From positions 868,001-932,000 of the forward strand of contig CBDCMR010000003.1 in NCBI GenBank assembly GCA_965219035.1: 64,000 bases of DNA, written 5' to 3'. This document shows, piece after piece, positions 33,937-41,875 of this stretch. The translations under genes and the position numbers were made by a program. The stretch's first letter is position 1. Each line of letters begins with the position of its first letter. This DNA is from CBDCKN01 sp965219035. Its GTDB lineage: Bacteria; Gemmatimonadota; Gemmatimonadetes; Longimicrobiales; Gaopeijiaceae. The notes below the pieces were generated by a model, which saw only the letters and a list, made by a program, of their open reading frames with translations, was not told the origin of the DNA and did no database searches.

Positions 33937-35109
33937 GTGACGGATCCGGTCGCCGGGCGGATCGTCGAGTTCTTGTCCGATCGTGAGGACGCGATCGTGA
34001 AGCTGTTGACCGACCTGGCCAGCCTGGAGTCTCCCTCCCTCGTGCCCGAGACCCAGCTCCCGGTGCAGGCTCTCGTGCGAAGCTCGCTCGAGGAGATCGG
34101 TTTCGAGTGCAGCCACATCCCCGGACAGAAGACGGGGGGACACATCCAGCTGTCGCCGCGGGGCCACGAGGCCAACCAGGCACCGATTCAGCTCCTGGTC
34201 GGTCACACGGACACCGTGTGGCCGCTGGGAACCCTGGACCGCATGCCAGTGGAGGTCGACGAAGAGAGAGGTGTGGTGCGCGGTCCCGGCGTCTTCGACA
34301 TGAAAGCGGGCATCGTGCAGATCGTGTTCGCCCTCCGGACGCTGGCGGAAATGGGCCTGCAGCCCGAAGTCACACCGGTCGTGTTCCTGAACTCGGACGA
34401 GGAGATCGGCAGCCCGGAGTCCCACCCCCACGTGGAGCGCCTGGCGAAGAGCGCAAGCCGCGTGCTGGTGCTGGAGCCCGCTCTCGGCCCCGAGGGGAAG
34501 ATCAAGACGACCCGTCGGGGTGTCGGGCAGTTCGAGATCCGGGTGGTCGGTAAGGCGTCTCACTCCGGTCTCGCCCCGGAGGAGGGGGCGAGCGCCATCC
34601 AGGAGATGTCCCACCTCATCCAGGCCCTTCACGGACTCACGGATCTGGACGGCGGCATCGCAGTGAGCGTGGGGACGGTCACGGGGGGCACACGGGTCAA
34701 CGTCGTGGCCGCGGAGTGTCGTGCACTGGTGGATGTCCGGGTCAGGACCCTCGCCGACGCTCGCGCCGTGGAGGAGGCGATTCGGGGTCTCGAGGCCACC
34801 CCCCCCGGGACCCGCTTGGAGATCGAAGGGGCGGTCGATCGGGCTCCCATGGAGGCGACGCCTCGCAACCAGGCTCTCTGGAGGGCCGTGCGGGAGTGCG
34901 GGCTGAGAATGGGTCTCGAGTTGGCCGAGGGACTCTCGGGAGGCGGCTCCGACGGGAACATCACGAGCCTGTATGCCGCGACGGTGGATGGCCTGGGTGG
35001 CGTGGGCGACGGTGCCCACGCCCATCACGAGTACGTGAGAATCGACAAGCTGCTGGAGAGGACGGCTCTGCTGGCCCTCATCCTCATGCTTCCCCTGCGG
35101 GATGGATAG
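33937..35109 (+). CDS. M20-family peptidase (CPG2-like)
   Basis: A 390-residue M20 metallopeptidase, close to glutamate carboxypeptidase (CPG2) in pattern. Metal-site motifs are LLVGHTDTVWPLGT (His, Asp), GVFDMKAGIVQ (bridging Asp), LNSDEEIGSPES (Glu, Glu) and a final YAATVDGLGGVGDGAHAHHE (His). The dimerisation domain lies in the middle. GTG start at 33937. It lies 31 bp after glcF, so may share its message. No signal peptide. Confidence 0.9.
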   Translation: MTDPVAGRIVEFLSDREDAIVKLLTDLASLESPSLVPETQLPVQALVRSSLEEIGFECSHIPGQKTGGHIQLSPRGHEANQAPIQLLVGHTDTVWPLGTLDRMPVEVDEERGVVRGPGVFDMKAGIVQIVFALRTLAEMGLQPEVTPVVFLNSDEEIGSPESHPHVERLAKSASRVLVLEPALGPEGKIKTTRRGVGQFEIRVVGKASHSGLAPEEGASAIQEMSHLIQALHGLTDLDGGIAVSVGTVTGGTRVNVVAAECRALVDVRVRTLADARAVEEAIRGLEATPPGTRLEIEGAVDRAPMEATPRNQALWRAVRECGLRMGLELAEGLSGGGSDGNITSLYAATVDGLGGVGDGAHAHHEYVRIDKLLERTALLALILMLPLRDG

Positions 35110-35246
35110 GCTCGGACAGGCTCCTCGGGAACCCCGCGTTTGCCATTCCTCGTCGTCGCGCCTGCTCACGCCTCACGGCGCGGGTACCCCGGATCCGGCG
35201 CCTCGGCACTCTCGGTGGCTCGCGAACTTCTGGGGCGTCACACTAG
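35110..35246 (-). repeat. Diverged CTAG-terminated element (copy D)
   Basis: The right end, GGTGGCTCGCGAACTTCTGG then GGCGTCACACTAG (to 35246), matches the left end of the subfamily-2 copy at 3866 read on the other strand, and shares GGTGGCTCGCGA with the 186-bp copy at 53370. The interior is GC-rich and poorly conserved; the left boundary near 35110 is uncertain. It would fill the space directly after the M20 stop codon. Confidence 0.5.
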
Positions 35247-35286
35247 AGGATCCCGCCCCCCTTCGCGAAGACGCCGGCCTTGTGTA

Positions 35287-35380
35287 TTGGTGATGCAACA
35301 CAGTATCTTGGTAGTGCAACCATATCTCCCGAGGTCGAGCGACAGGTTGGTGTTACAACTATATCAGTTGCGCATGCAAC
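35287..35380. promoter_or_regulatory. Four TTG-N6-CAA(C) operator-like sites upstream of marR
   Basis: TTGGTGATGCAAC at 35287, TTGGTAGTGCAAC at 35308, TTGGTGTTACAAC at 35347 and TTGCGCATGCAAC at 35368 are four copies of TTG-N6-CAAC. Spacings between starts are 21, 39 and 21 bp, so sites within each pair are two helical turns apart and on the same DNA face. The last ends 11 bp before the regulator ATG; a TATATC hexamer (35360-35365) lies between the third and fourth. The layout suggests cooperative autoregulation by the MarR protein encoded next. Confidence 0.65.
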
Positions 35381-35391
35381 GCAGGATTCCC

Positions 35392-35958
35392 ATGCCCGAT
35401 AGAGGCTCCAAAGGGCTCGGTGTCGGCGACGCCGCGGTCAATGTCAATACGGACACGGACACGGGCGTGGACCAGGACATGGACAAGGACCAGCACACCG
35501 ACGCATCCGCATGGATGGACGTCGCAGCGGCGCGGGAGGTCCTCCGGTCTTGCGTTTGCAGCCGCACACGCATGTTGGACCGTCTTCTGACACAACTTTT
35601 CGACGACGCCCTGGCCCCGATTGGGCTACGGGCCAATCAGCTCACTGTGCTCTCCCTTGTCGCGTCTATGGACGGGCTGCGGGCCGTGGACGTGAGTCGC
35701 TACCTCGAGATGGACAAGTCCACGGTGAGTCGTGGACTGGCGCTGCTCCGGGAGAAGGGCTGGGTGGAGGAAGGGAGAGGGGCAGCCCAGGGACCCAAAA
35801 CCTTGGCCCTCACCCGCGAGGGCTCGAGCATTCTGAGTCGTGCGATGCCCTATTGGAGGCAGGCCGGCGAGGAGGCCGAGCAACTGCTCGGCGAGACGAG
35901 CGTCGAGGCGCTCCGGTGTGCCGGGGACGCGTTCCTTATCCGCCGGGCCCGAGAGTAG
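35392..35958 (+). CDS. MarR-family transcriptional regulator
   Basis: A 188-residue regulator. After about 40 residues of low-complexity Asp/Thr/Val-rich sequence (NVNTDTDTGVDQDMDKDQ), a MarR winged-helix domain occupies about 45-180: LTQLFDDALAPIGLRANQLTVLS, the recognition part AVDVSRYLEMDKSTVSRGLALLREKGWV and a wing ending GPKTLALTREG. MarR dimers repress near genes and release on ligand binding. Start at ATG 35392; an upstream in-frame region overlaps the operator array and is not coding. Three cysteines near residues 62-64 region (RSCVCSR) could sense redox. Its end overlaps the convergent small gene at 35936 by 23 bases. Confidence 0.88.
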   Translation: MPDRGSKGLGVGDAAVNVNTDTDTGVDQDMDKDQHTDASAWMDVAAAREVLRSCVCSRTRMLDRLLTQLFDDALAPIGLRANQLTVLSLVASMDGLRAVDVSRYLEMDKSTVSRGLALLREKGWVEEGRGAAQGPKTLALTREGSSILSRAMPYWRQAGEEAEQLLGETSVEALRCAGDAFLIRRARE

Positions 35959-36175
35959 GGGTCCGAGTTCGGATCAACTTGAGCACCGGGTCCAGGTCGT
36001 AGTCCACGCACTCGTTTCCGAATCGACCGGGCCCGGCCGCATCGCAGAGGTCAACCGTAGGCGGCAGGTTTTTCAAGGGCAAGGGCTGGTGGGGTGCATC
36101 GCGGATCGGAAATCCAAACGGGGTTTCGAGGCTGAAAGCATTGTGACACAGTGCCCCGGCGTTGACGAGTAGCAT
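35936..36175 (-). CDS. Small hypothetical protein, translationally coupled
   Basis: A 79-residue frame beginning MLLVNAGALCHNAFSLETP. Its ATG overlaps the TAA stop of the upstream frame by one base (TAATG at 36173-36177), a typical coupling arrangement and the main argument that both are genes. No signal peptide, membrane segment or family recognised. The alternative is that both frames are pieces of one older gene now broken. Convergent with marR. Confidence 0.4.
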   Translation of the reverse strand: MLLVNAGALCHNAFSLETPFGFPIRDAPHQPLPLKNLPPTVDLCDAAGPGRFGNECVDYDLDPVLKLIRTRTPTLGPGG

Positions 36176-36609
36176 TACCCCCGAATCTCCCAGTACGTCT
36201 TGATCTCCACGGCCTTCGAACGGTCTGCTGTAGCTGGTCCCAGTCGGAGGTCGTGAAATGGGTGGACAGTTGTAAGGGGACGATCGCCGGTGGTGAGGAG
36301 CAAGCGCGAATCTGAGGCTGCGGTGGCGCCCGCTATCTTGGCCCCTAGCCAGCGACCGCAATTCTCAAATTCCTCATGCTCCTGCATCATGCGCAGAAAC
36401 GAATCGCGGGCTTCACGAGCAGTGTGAATGCCGCAGGATGGGGAGAGACGGAAGGTCACCTCGGTGAGCGGCATGAGCGCGTCGGGATACTCGCAGCGGA
36501 TGGTGAGGCGGGGAGTGCATGGGCGTTGGATCGATAGACTTGCATCAATGCTCACAGGAGATCGCACTATACCACCAGCTGCGACGTGAACTGATACGGA
36601 GCCTGTCAA
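36175..36609 (-). CDS. Hypothetical protein, probably 5'-truncated by the IS
   Basis: Up to 144 residues, read from a TTG at 36609 that is only 7 bp from the end of the IS3-family element. The frame remains open into the IS end, which suggests the true start was removed by the insertion. The body (LTIRCEYPDALMPLTEVTFRL, then AREARDSFLRMMQEHEEF and GRWLGAKIAGATA) has protein-like composition with alternating strands and one helix. No family recognised. It is coupled to the next frame by TAATG. Confidence 0.45.
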   Translation of the reverse strand: MTGSVSVHVAAGGIVRSPVSIDASLSIQRPCTPRLTIRCEYPDALMPLTEVTFRLSPSCGIHTAREARDSFLRMMQEHEEFENCGRWLGAKIAGATAASDSRLLLTTGDRPLTTVHPFHDLRLGPATADRSKAVEIKTYWEIRG

Positions 36610-36636
36610 CGCCAGTGAGACACTCTTGGGAATTAA

Positions 36637-37644
36637 TTAGAGAGCAATCTCCTGTGTCGTGAGGGAGGGGGTTGGAGGATTGATCCAGACGGCCTCCGGG
36701 AGCGGTTTGGGCTTCGGCTCACCGGAGACGAAGCGGTCGGGATGAGCGGCCCAGGCCTCGCGTAGCACGGCCTCCCTGCCGGCGATGACCTGATCGGCGT
36801 GACCGAAGTGGACCTGTTCGGGGGTCAGCATCGAGATGCCGCCATGGCGGTGCTCGGCATTGTACCAGCGGAAGAACGAGCGACAGAACATTTTGGCCTG
36901 GCCCTGATCCTCGAACCGTCCAGGAAACGAGGGATGGTACTTCAAGGTCTTGAACTGGGCCTCGGAGAACGGATTGTCATCCGACACCTGAGGTCGGCTC
37001 AGCGAGCGGGTCACCCCGAGATCGGCGAGGAGCTGAGCCGTGCATTGGCTCGTCATCGGAGCTCCTCGATCCGAGTGCAAGGTCAGGACCTGGGGCTGGA
37101 CGCCATGCTTCAGGCAACTCTGCTGGATCAGGCGCCCGGCCAAGGCCGAGCTCTCCCGATCCGCCACCATCCATCCCACGATGTAGCGGCTGAAGATGTT
37201 CATGATGACGTAGAGGTAGAAGTAGCTCCACTTCCTCGGCCCCAGCAGCCGTGTGATATCCCAGGACCAGACCTGGCCCGGGCCCGTCGCCATCAACTCG
37301 GGTTTCTGGTATTCGGGATGACTCCGCTGCGCTCGGCGCTCTCGAACTGGCACTTGGGAGGCCAGAACGCGATACATCGTACGTTCGCTGCACAGGTAGA
37401 CGTCTTCGTCGAGCAGGGTCGCCACAACCTCGGCCGGGGACCGGTCCACGAATCGCTCCGAACACAGCGTGTCGAAGACCTTGTCTCGTTCCTTCTCGCT
37501 CAAGGCACGGGCTGAGGTCGGGCGGGGCTGCTGATGCCCGGTCGATGGCCTCCGACGACGATAGAACGTGGCTCGGGCGACCCTGAGCGCATCGCACGCG
37601 GGCTTTACCCCTACGTACGTGGCCAGCGCCTCGGCCGCCTTCAC
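36637..37644 (-). CDS. IS3-family transposase OrfB (DDE integrase domain)
   Basis: A 335-residue transposase catalytic subunit if started at GTG 37644, whose GTGA overlaps the orfA TGA stop. It opens with an HTH_21-like part (YVGVKPACDALRVARATFYRRRR), then the rve integrase core. The DDE triad is in VWSWDITRL, LHSDRGAPM and DDNPFSEAQFKTLKY. The C-terminus has RWYNAEHRHGGI typical of IS3 members. In many IS3 elements OrfAB is made by -1 frameshifting; here no A-rich slippery run is seen and the overlap suggests translational coupling instead. The frame is open further upstream to 37929 without coding character. Confidence 0.9.
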   Translation of the reverse strand: MKAAEALATYVGVKPACDALRVARATFYRRRRPSTGHQQPRPTSARALSEKERDKVFDTLCSERFVDRSPAEVVATLLDEDVYLCSERTMYRVLASQVPVRERRAQRSHPEYQKPELMATGPGQVWSWDITRLLGPRKWSYFYLYVIMNIFSRYIVGWMVADRESSALAGRLIQQSCLKHGVQPQVLTLHSDRGAPMTSQCTAQLLADLGVTRSLSRPQVSDDNPFSEAQFKTLKYHPSFPGRFEDQGQAKMFCRSFFRWYNAEHRHGGISMLTPEQVHFGHADQVIAGREAVLREAWAAHPDRFVSGEPKPKPLPEAVWINPPTPSLTTQEIAL

Positions 37645-38093
37645 GAGTTCGTCCCGTCCTCGAGGCTCAATCCCAGCAGCCCTGCAACTTTTCCCTGGAC
37701 GTCGATGATCAGGCGCGCCTTCTCGAGTTCCTTCTCCAGGCGAGTGTTCTCGCGCTCCAGCTTGCGCACTTTCCCCTCCAGCGGATTCCGTTCGCTCGGC
37801 TTTCGACCTCGTCTCTTCGACAGCACTCTCAGCGACCCACTCCGCACCGCCTTGCGCCATGTCGTCAGGTGCGACGAGTACAAGCCCTCCCGTCGCAGGA
37901 GTCGCCCTACCTCTCCCGGCTCCGTGCACCGGTCCGCTTCTTCGACGACCCGCAGCTTGTACGACGGACTAAACCGTCGGCGCGTCGGCTTATCTACCAC
38001 CTCCGCGTCCGGAGCAGCTGCCGCGCTTCGCTTACCCTCCCAGGTTAGTGGGGCGATTCCATTCTCTTCCATTCTCTCTCGGTGTCTCAGCAT
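37641..38093 (-). CDS. IS3-family OrfA (helix-turn-helix protein)
   Basis: A 150-residue OrfA. The HTH_Tnp region (about 38-85) reads RRFSPSYKLRVVEEADRC and REGLYSSHLTTWRKAVRSG, followed by a leucine-zipper-like coiled coil (NPLEGKVRKLERENTRLEKELEKARLII). OrfA binds the IS ends and regulates transposition with OrfB. An alternative start at Met8 (38072) has a better-spaced GAGAGA. Stops at 37641 overlapping orfB. Confidence 0.88.
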   Translation of the reverse strand: MLRHRERMEENGIAPLTWEGKRSAAAAPDAEVVDKPTRRRFSPSYKLRVVEEADRCTEPGEVGRLLRREGLYSSHLTTWRKAVRSGSLRVLSKRRGRKPSERNPLEGKVRKLERENTRLEKELEKARLIIDVQGKVAGLLGLSLEDGTNS

Positions 38094-38148
38094 CCTCGGT
38101 TTCTCTGCCTTCGCCCTACTCTAATTCCTTACTCGTTCCGTGTCTCAC

Positions 38149-38247
38149 CTAAGTTGGCAGAGAGGGATACGCCTCTCCCAACACACCGAGGCTCGCGATG
38201 ATGATGCCGACGGTACCGACAGTGAGGTAGCGCTTTCGTGCGTCCAT
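38149..38247 (-). CDS. Possible 32-residue membrane peptide or truncated gene start
   Basis: Reads MDARKRYLTVGTVGIIIASL then GVLGEAYPSLPT and a TAG that lies directly at the IS right end. It has a basic start and a single hydrophobic helix. A purine-rich GAAGGGGGG touches the ATG at a spacing shorter than usual. It may be the remaining N-terminus of a membrane or exported protein cut by the insertion, or a small membrane peptide. Confidence 0.3.
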   Translation of the reverse strand: MDARKRYLTVGTVGIIIASLGVLGEAYPSLPT

Positions 38248-38431
38248 CCCCCCTTCGTGCCGTGCCCGTACGTTCCTTCTTCACGAGCGCGGCTTCCACG
38301 CCTACCTTGCATATCTTCCTTCAAGCCCACGGGGCGCCGGGGACACTCAGTCTTCCGAGCTTCGGAGGTTGCTGTAGCGGGTGAGTCGAGAGTTTGTATT
38401 CATCGTTCCCAGCTCTTCTCGAGGAGGAAGC

Positions 38432-40612
38432 ATGATAAGGCGATCCCGGATCGGTTGTGGCGTCCTGGCTCTAACGGCCCTCCTGGGTGGCGAGTCAGCG
38501 GGTTCCGCGCAGCTGACGGGCCTTGAGAACGGGGAGTGGCATTACTTGGGAGGCGACGCCGGACACACCCGGTCCGCTCCGCATCTGAACCAGATCAACG
38601 CCTCCAACTTCTCTGATCTGCATGTAGCCTGGATCTGGCGAGGGGATAACTACGGGCCAGGCGTCGAGTACACGATGCGGTCCACGCCGATCTACGTAGA
38701 CGGCATGCTCTATACTGTGGTCGGTCAGCGGCGGCAGGTGGTGGCCATCGACCCCTCCACGGGGGAGACGCTCTGGATGTTCCGAGAGCCCGAGACCATG
38801 AGGTATTTGCGCTCGCCGAGGACGGACTTCGGAAAGGGCGTCGCCTACGCGGAGGTGGACGGACGGGGCGTGATCTACATCACGTCTCCCGCCTACTTCC
38901 TCTGGGCCCTGGACGCCAAGACGGGGCGACCCCTCGAGAGCTGGGGCACGCCCGTACCGCTGGAGGATTTCTCCCGGACCGGGGTCGTCGATCCGATACC
39001 GGACCTCATGGCTGACTGGGAGCCCTGGCTGACCCGGACGACGGGGCCGTACGACCCGGACCTCGGGATCCCGAGGCAGCTGGGCATGGTCACCAGCTCG
39101 TCGCCGCCCATCGTGGTGGACGGGGTGGTCGTGGTGCTTGTCGGCCACGAGCCCAGCTACGACCAGACCCGGATCGAGAACGTCCCGGGCGACATCATGG
39201 GCTATGACGCCAGAACCGGAGAGCACCTCTGGAAGTTCCACGTCATCCCCCGGCCCGGCGAGTTCGGCCACGACACGTGGGAGAACGACGCCTGGCGGTG
39301 GTCGGGGGACATGTCATCGTGGGCTCCCGCGTCCGCCGACCCGGAGCTGGGGCTCGTGTACATCGTGACGAACGCCTCGACGGTCCAGTCCTATGCGGGC
39401 CATCGCCCGGGCCACAACCTCTTCGGCGGCAGCGTCCTCGCGTTGGACGTCCAGACGGGCGAGCGGAGGTGGCACTACCAGGTCCACCACAGTGACCAGT
39501 GGAACTATGACATTCCCACCGCGCCCATCTTGATGGATCTGACGGTGGACGGAGAGCAGATCCCCGCGTTGATCCAGAACACGAAACAGGGCCTCGTCTT
39601 CGCCCTGAACCGGGAGACCGGCGCGCCGATCTGGCCCATCGAGGAGCGCCCCGTCATGCAGACCCAGGTCCCCGGCAACTATACGGCGCCCACGCAGCCC
39701 TACCCGACCCGGCCGGAACCGCTGGACCCCATCGTATTGCATGGGATCACCGAGGAGTTCGTGATCGACTACACGTCGGAGTTGAAGCAGCGGGCCATGG
39801 AGATCCTGAGTGAGTTCCGGGTCGGGGGCCTCTACGTACCGCCGCTCCCCTATCCCCACAACAACGCCTACCGCAACGTTGTCGGTTGCATGGGCGGGTT
39901 GAACATCTACCATCCGCCGGTTGCGGATCCGACGACGGGAATCATGTACGCGTCGCACAGGCGGGGCTGCAGCGCCCCCTCGTTCCTGGTGCCCACGCAC
40001 GGGGAGGACGAGGAGCGAGGGTTGCCCGGACTGAGTGCGGAGAGCTGGAGGGGGCGGGAGCGGCATACGCCCACCACAGGTACCACGGTCGCAGCGTGGG
40101 CGCCCGGCGGCCCCCGTGCCGTACTGCCGCTGATCGAGGGCCTGCCGGTCTACAAGCCTCTGTACCAAGGGCTCGCCGCCTACGACATGAACACCGGCGA
40201 AAAGCTCTGGGACATTCCAGTCGGCAAGACTCCCGAGCGGATCAGGAACCACCCTCTTTTGTCGGGAGTGGATATTCCCAATACGGGAGGAACCGGCAAC
40301 TCCATCCAGATGGTCGTGGGCGACCTCTTGGTGCAAACCACGGAGGACCTGCGGGGCGATGCCGAAGCGAACGAGAACGGCATGCCGCTCCTGCATGCCC
40401 GCGCCAAGCGGACGGGTGAGATTCTGGCGAGCGTCGAGCTCCCGAGGCCCGGCCTGTACGGGATGATGACCTACATGCACGAAGGAAAGCAGTACATCGT
40501 GGTGCAGTCGGGCAGCGCGAAACGCGACCAGCCGGGCTCGCTGGTGGCGCTGACGCTTCCTCAGCCTCCAACCACCGTACCTCCACACTCGAAGAGGCCA
40601 GGCCCGGGGTAG
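38432..40612 (+). CDS. PQQ-dependent dehydrogenase-type beta-propeller protein
   Basis: A 726-residue exported protein of the quinoprotein alcohol/glucose dehydrogenase class. A signal peptide ends GSAQ near residue 28; ATG 38432 has GAGGAGG at ideal spacing. Propeller blades are marked by repeats such as STPIYVDGMLYTVVGQRRQVVAIDP, TGETLWMF, TGEHLWKFHVIPRPGEFGHDTWENDAWRWSGD, TGERRWHYQ and TGAPIWPIEERPV. The periplasmic enzyme would oxidise an alcohol, sugar or related compound using PQQ. No cytochrome c CxxCH motif is seen. PQQ synthesis genes are not in the window. Related to the fusion protein at the window end. Confidence 0.88.
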   Translation: MIRRSRIGCGVLALTALLGGESAGSAQLTGLENGEWHYLGGDAGHTRSAPHLNQINASNFSDLHVAWIWRGDNYGPGVEYTMRSTPIYVDGMLYTVVGQRRQVVAIDPSTGETLWMFREPETMRYLRSPRTDFGKGVAYAEVDGRGVIYITSPAYFLWALDAKTGRPLESWGTPVPLEDFSRTGVVDPIPDLMADWEPWLTRTTGPYDPDLGIPRQLGMVTSSSPPIVVDGVVVVLVGHEPSYDQTRIENVPGDIMGYDARTGEHLWKFHVIPRPGEFGHDTWENDAWRWSGDMSSWAPASADPELGLVYIVTNASTVQSYAGHRPGHNLFGGSVLALDVQTGERRWHYQVHHSDQWNYDIPTAPILMDLTVDGEQIPALIQNTKQGLVFALNRETGAPIWPIEERPVMQTQVPGNYTAPTQPYPTRPEPLDPIVLHGITEEFVIDYTSELKQRAMEILSEFRVGGLYVPPLPYPHNNAYRNVVGCMGGLNIYHPPVADPTTGIMYASHRRGCSAPSFLVPTHGEDEERGLPGLSAESWRGRERHTPTTGTTVAAWAPGGPRAVLPLIEGLPVYKPLYQGLAAYDMNTGEKLWDIPVGKTPERIRNHPLLSGVDIPNTGGTGNSIQMVVGDLLVQTTEDLRGDAEANENGMPLLHARAKRTGEILASVELPRPGLYGMMTYMHEGKQYIVVQSGSAKRDQPGSLVALTLPQPPTTVPPHSKRPGPG

Positions 40613-41041
40613 CTCCCGGGCCCGCGTGCTCCGCGAAAACCTCGTCCGCCTTGCCGGCATTGACTTCTTGATCTTCGGCTGCGGACCGTAGGGTCATGGT
40701 TTCATGGCTCTGTCTCGGAGAAGCTTGACCAAGCCGACCGGGGTCCACTGTGTCCCGATTGTGTCCCGGAAGGCGGCGAAAGGCGGCGGAAGCGGGAATA
40801 AATGCGGCGAAGCCGAAACGAAGAATGGCTCAACTAGGCGAAGTTCGCCGGATAGACGCCGTGGGTTACCTCAATCGTAGAGAGGACCAAGGTGACCGGT
40901 TGTGGGGCTTTATATTAGCCATGTGTGTCGCTCAGTCAGCAAAGGAAATCGTCGGTAGCCAGGCTGGTCTCCGGCGCCCGACCGCCGCAAGTTGTCCGGC
41001 GGAGCGTCACACTCACATCGTCATTCCAGGAGCCGGCGGGG
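40613..41041. other. Intergenic region, no supported gene
   Basis: A 429-bp spacer. It contains GTGTCCCG twice 11 bp apart (40750 and 40761), then purine-rich GGCGGCGAAAGGCGGCGGAA, and a 17-base word (AATCGTAGAGAGGACCA near 40873) also found in the gspE-like gene at 44521, where it encodes part of the conserved GHLVLSTI segment. No open frame is convincing. The GNAT gene ribosome binding site (AGGAG) lies at its end. Confidence 0.4.
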
Positions 41042-41863
41042 ATGGGGTCCGACTTCACGATCCGCTCCTTCGAGACCATCGAGGAGCTTCAGGACTGCGT
41101 CCGCTTGCAGAAGGAGGCCTGGGGGAGCGGCTTCTCGGATCTGGTGGGCGTGGCCATCCTCAAGGTCAGCCAACGCCTGGGGGGCATCGCGGCCGGAGCC
41201 TACGACGAGAGCGGCGAGCTGGCCGGGTTCGTCTATGGGATGACCGGCGTGGAGAGCGGCGAGGTCGTCCACTGGTCCGACATGCTCGCGGTGCGCCCTG
41301 GGCTCCAGAACGCAGGCCTGGGCGCTCGTCTCAAGGCCTATCAGCGGGACAGGCTTCTGGCGATGGGGATCACTCGTGTGCACTGGACGTTCGATCCCCT
41401 GGAGTCCAAGAACGCGCACCTGAACCTGAACAAGCTCGGCGCGGTGGCGAGGGAGTACGTGCTGGACATGTACGGCCGGAGCGACTCGCCTCTCCACCGG
41501 GGAATCGGGACGGATCGCTTCGTGCCGACGTGGACGTTGGACTCCGAGAGGGTGGTCCGCCGCCTGGTCGAGGGCCGGTCGGGTCCCGAGGTGGGTGCGG
41601 ATCAGGGGGCCGTGCACACCTTCGACGTCGTCGGTGAGGGAGGCATCCTCCTCCCCGGCGAACCAGATCTGTCGCTGGAGGCGTCCCGAATCCTCGTCCC
41701 GATCCCGTCATCCATCCAGGAGGTCAAGAGCGAGTCGCTCGAGGCGGCCGTGCGGTGGCGCCAGGCCACTCGTGCCGCGTTGTCCTGCTACCTGGCCAGG
41801 GGCTACGAGGTGCGGGAGCTGTACCATCGTTGGCAGCACTCAGAGTATCTTCTGGTGCAGTAA
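41042..41863 (+). CDS. GNAT-superfamily acetyltransferase, COG3375-like
   Basis: A 273-residue protein with a GNAT fold in its first 150 residues: FTIRSFETIEELQDCVRLQKEAWG, GAYDESGELAGFVYGM, then the acetyl-CoA-binding part HWSDMLAVRPGLQNAGLGARLKAYQRDRLLAMG and TRVHWTFDPLESKNAHLNL. The C-terminal 120 residues are typical of the COG3375 group. Members often sit beside an enolase-superfamily menC/NAAAR gene, as here (12 bp downstream), pointing to a joint role in N-acyl or succinyl amino acid metabolism, or in menaquinone synthesis. ATG 41042 with AGGAG upstream is preferred over the longer frame. Confidence 0.85.
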   Translation: MGSDFTIRSFETIEELQDCVRLQKEAWGSGFSDLVGVAILKVSQRLGGIAAGAYDESGELAGFVYGMTGVESGEVVHWSDMLAVRPGLQNAGLGARLKAYQRDRLLAMGITRVHWTFDPLESKNAHLNLNKLGAVAREYVLDMYGRSDSPLHRGIGTDRFVPTWTLDSERVVRRLVEGRSGPEVGADQGAVHTFDVVGEGGILLPGEPDLSLEASRILVPIPSSIQEVKSESLEAAVRWRQATRAALSCYLARGYEVRELYHRWQHSEYLLVQ

Positions 41864-41875
41864 GAGAGGAGCCCC

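Larger units (their letters stand above)
36616..38147 (-). mobile_element. IS3-family insertion sequence
   Basis: About 1.53 kb carrying orfA and orfB on the minus strand. The ends are imperfect inverted repeats beginning TGAGACAC: left 36616-36640 (TGAGACACTCTTGGGAATTA then ATTAG) and right, read inward, TGAGACACGGAACGAGTAAG then GAATTAG. Both open frames are intact, so it may be active. No direct target duplication is evident at the flanks (CCAG on the left, CCTA on the right), implying end erosion, a neighbouring deletion or recombination. It separates small gene fragments from the PQQ-type dehydrogenase. Confidence 0.85.

Noticed and set aside
37641..37929. Programmed -1 frameshift joining IS3 OrfA and OrfB
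   Set aside because: No A-rich slippery heptamer is visible in the overlap. A GTGA overlap at 37641-37644 offers simple translational coupling.
40873..40900. 17-base identity (AATCGTAGAGAGGACCA) with the gspE-like gene at 44521
   Set aside because: It suggests a fragment of the conserved GHLVLSTI region, but the match ends at once on both sides and needs a frameshift to read. A single 17-mer match is weak evidence for a pseudogene.
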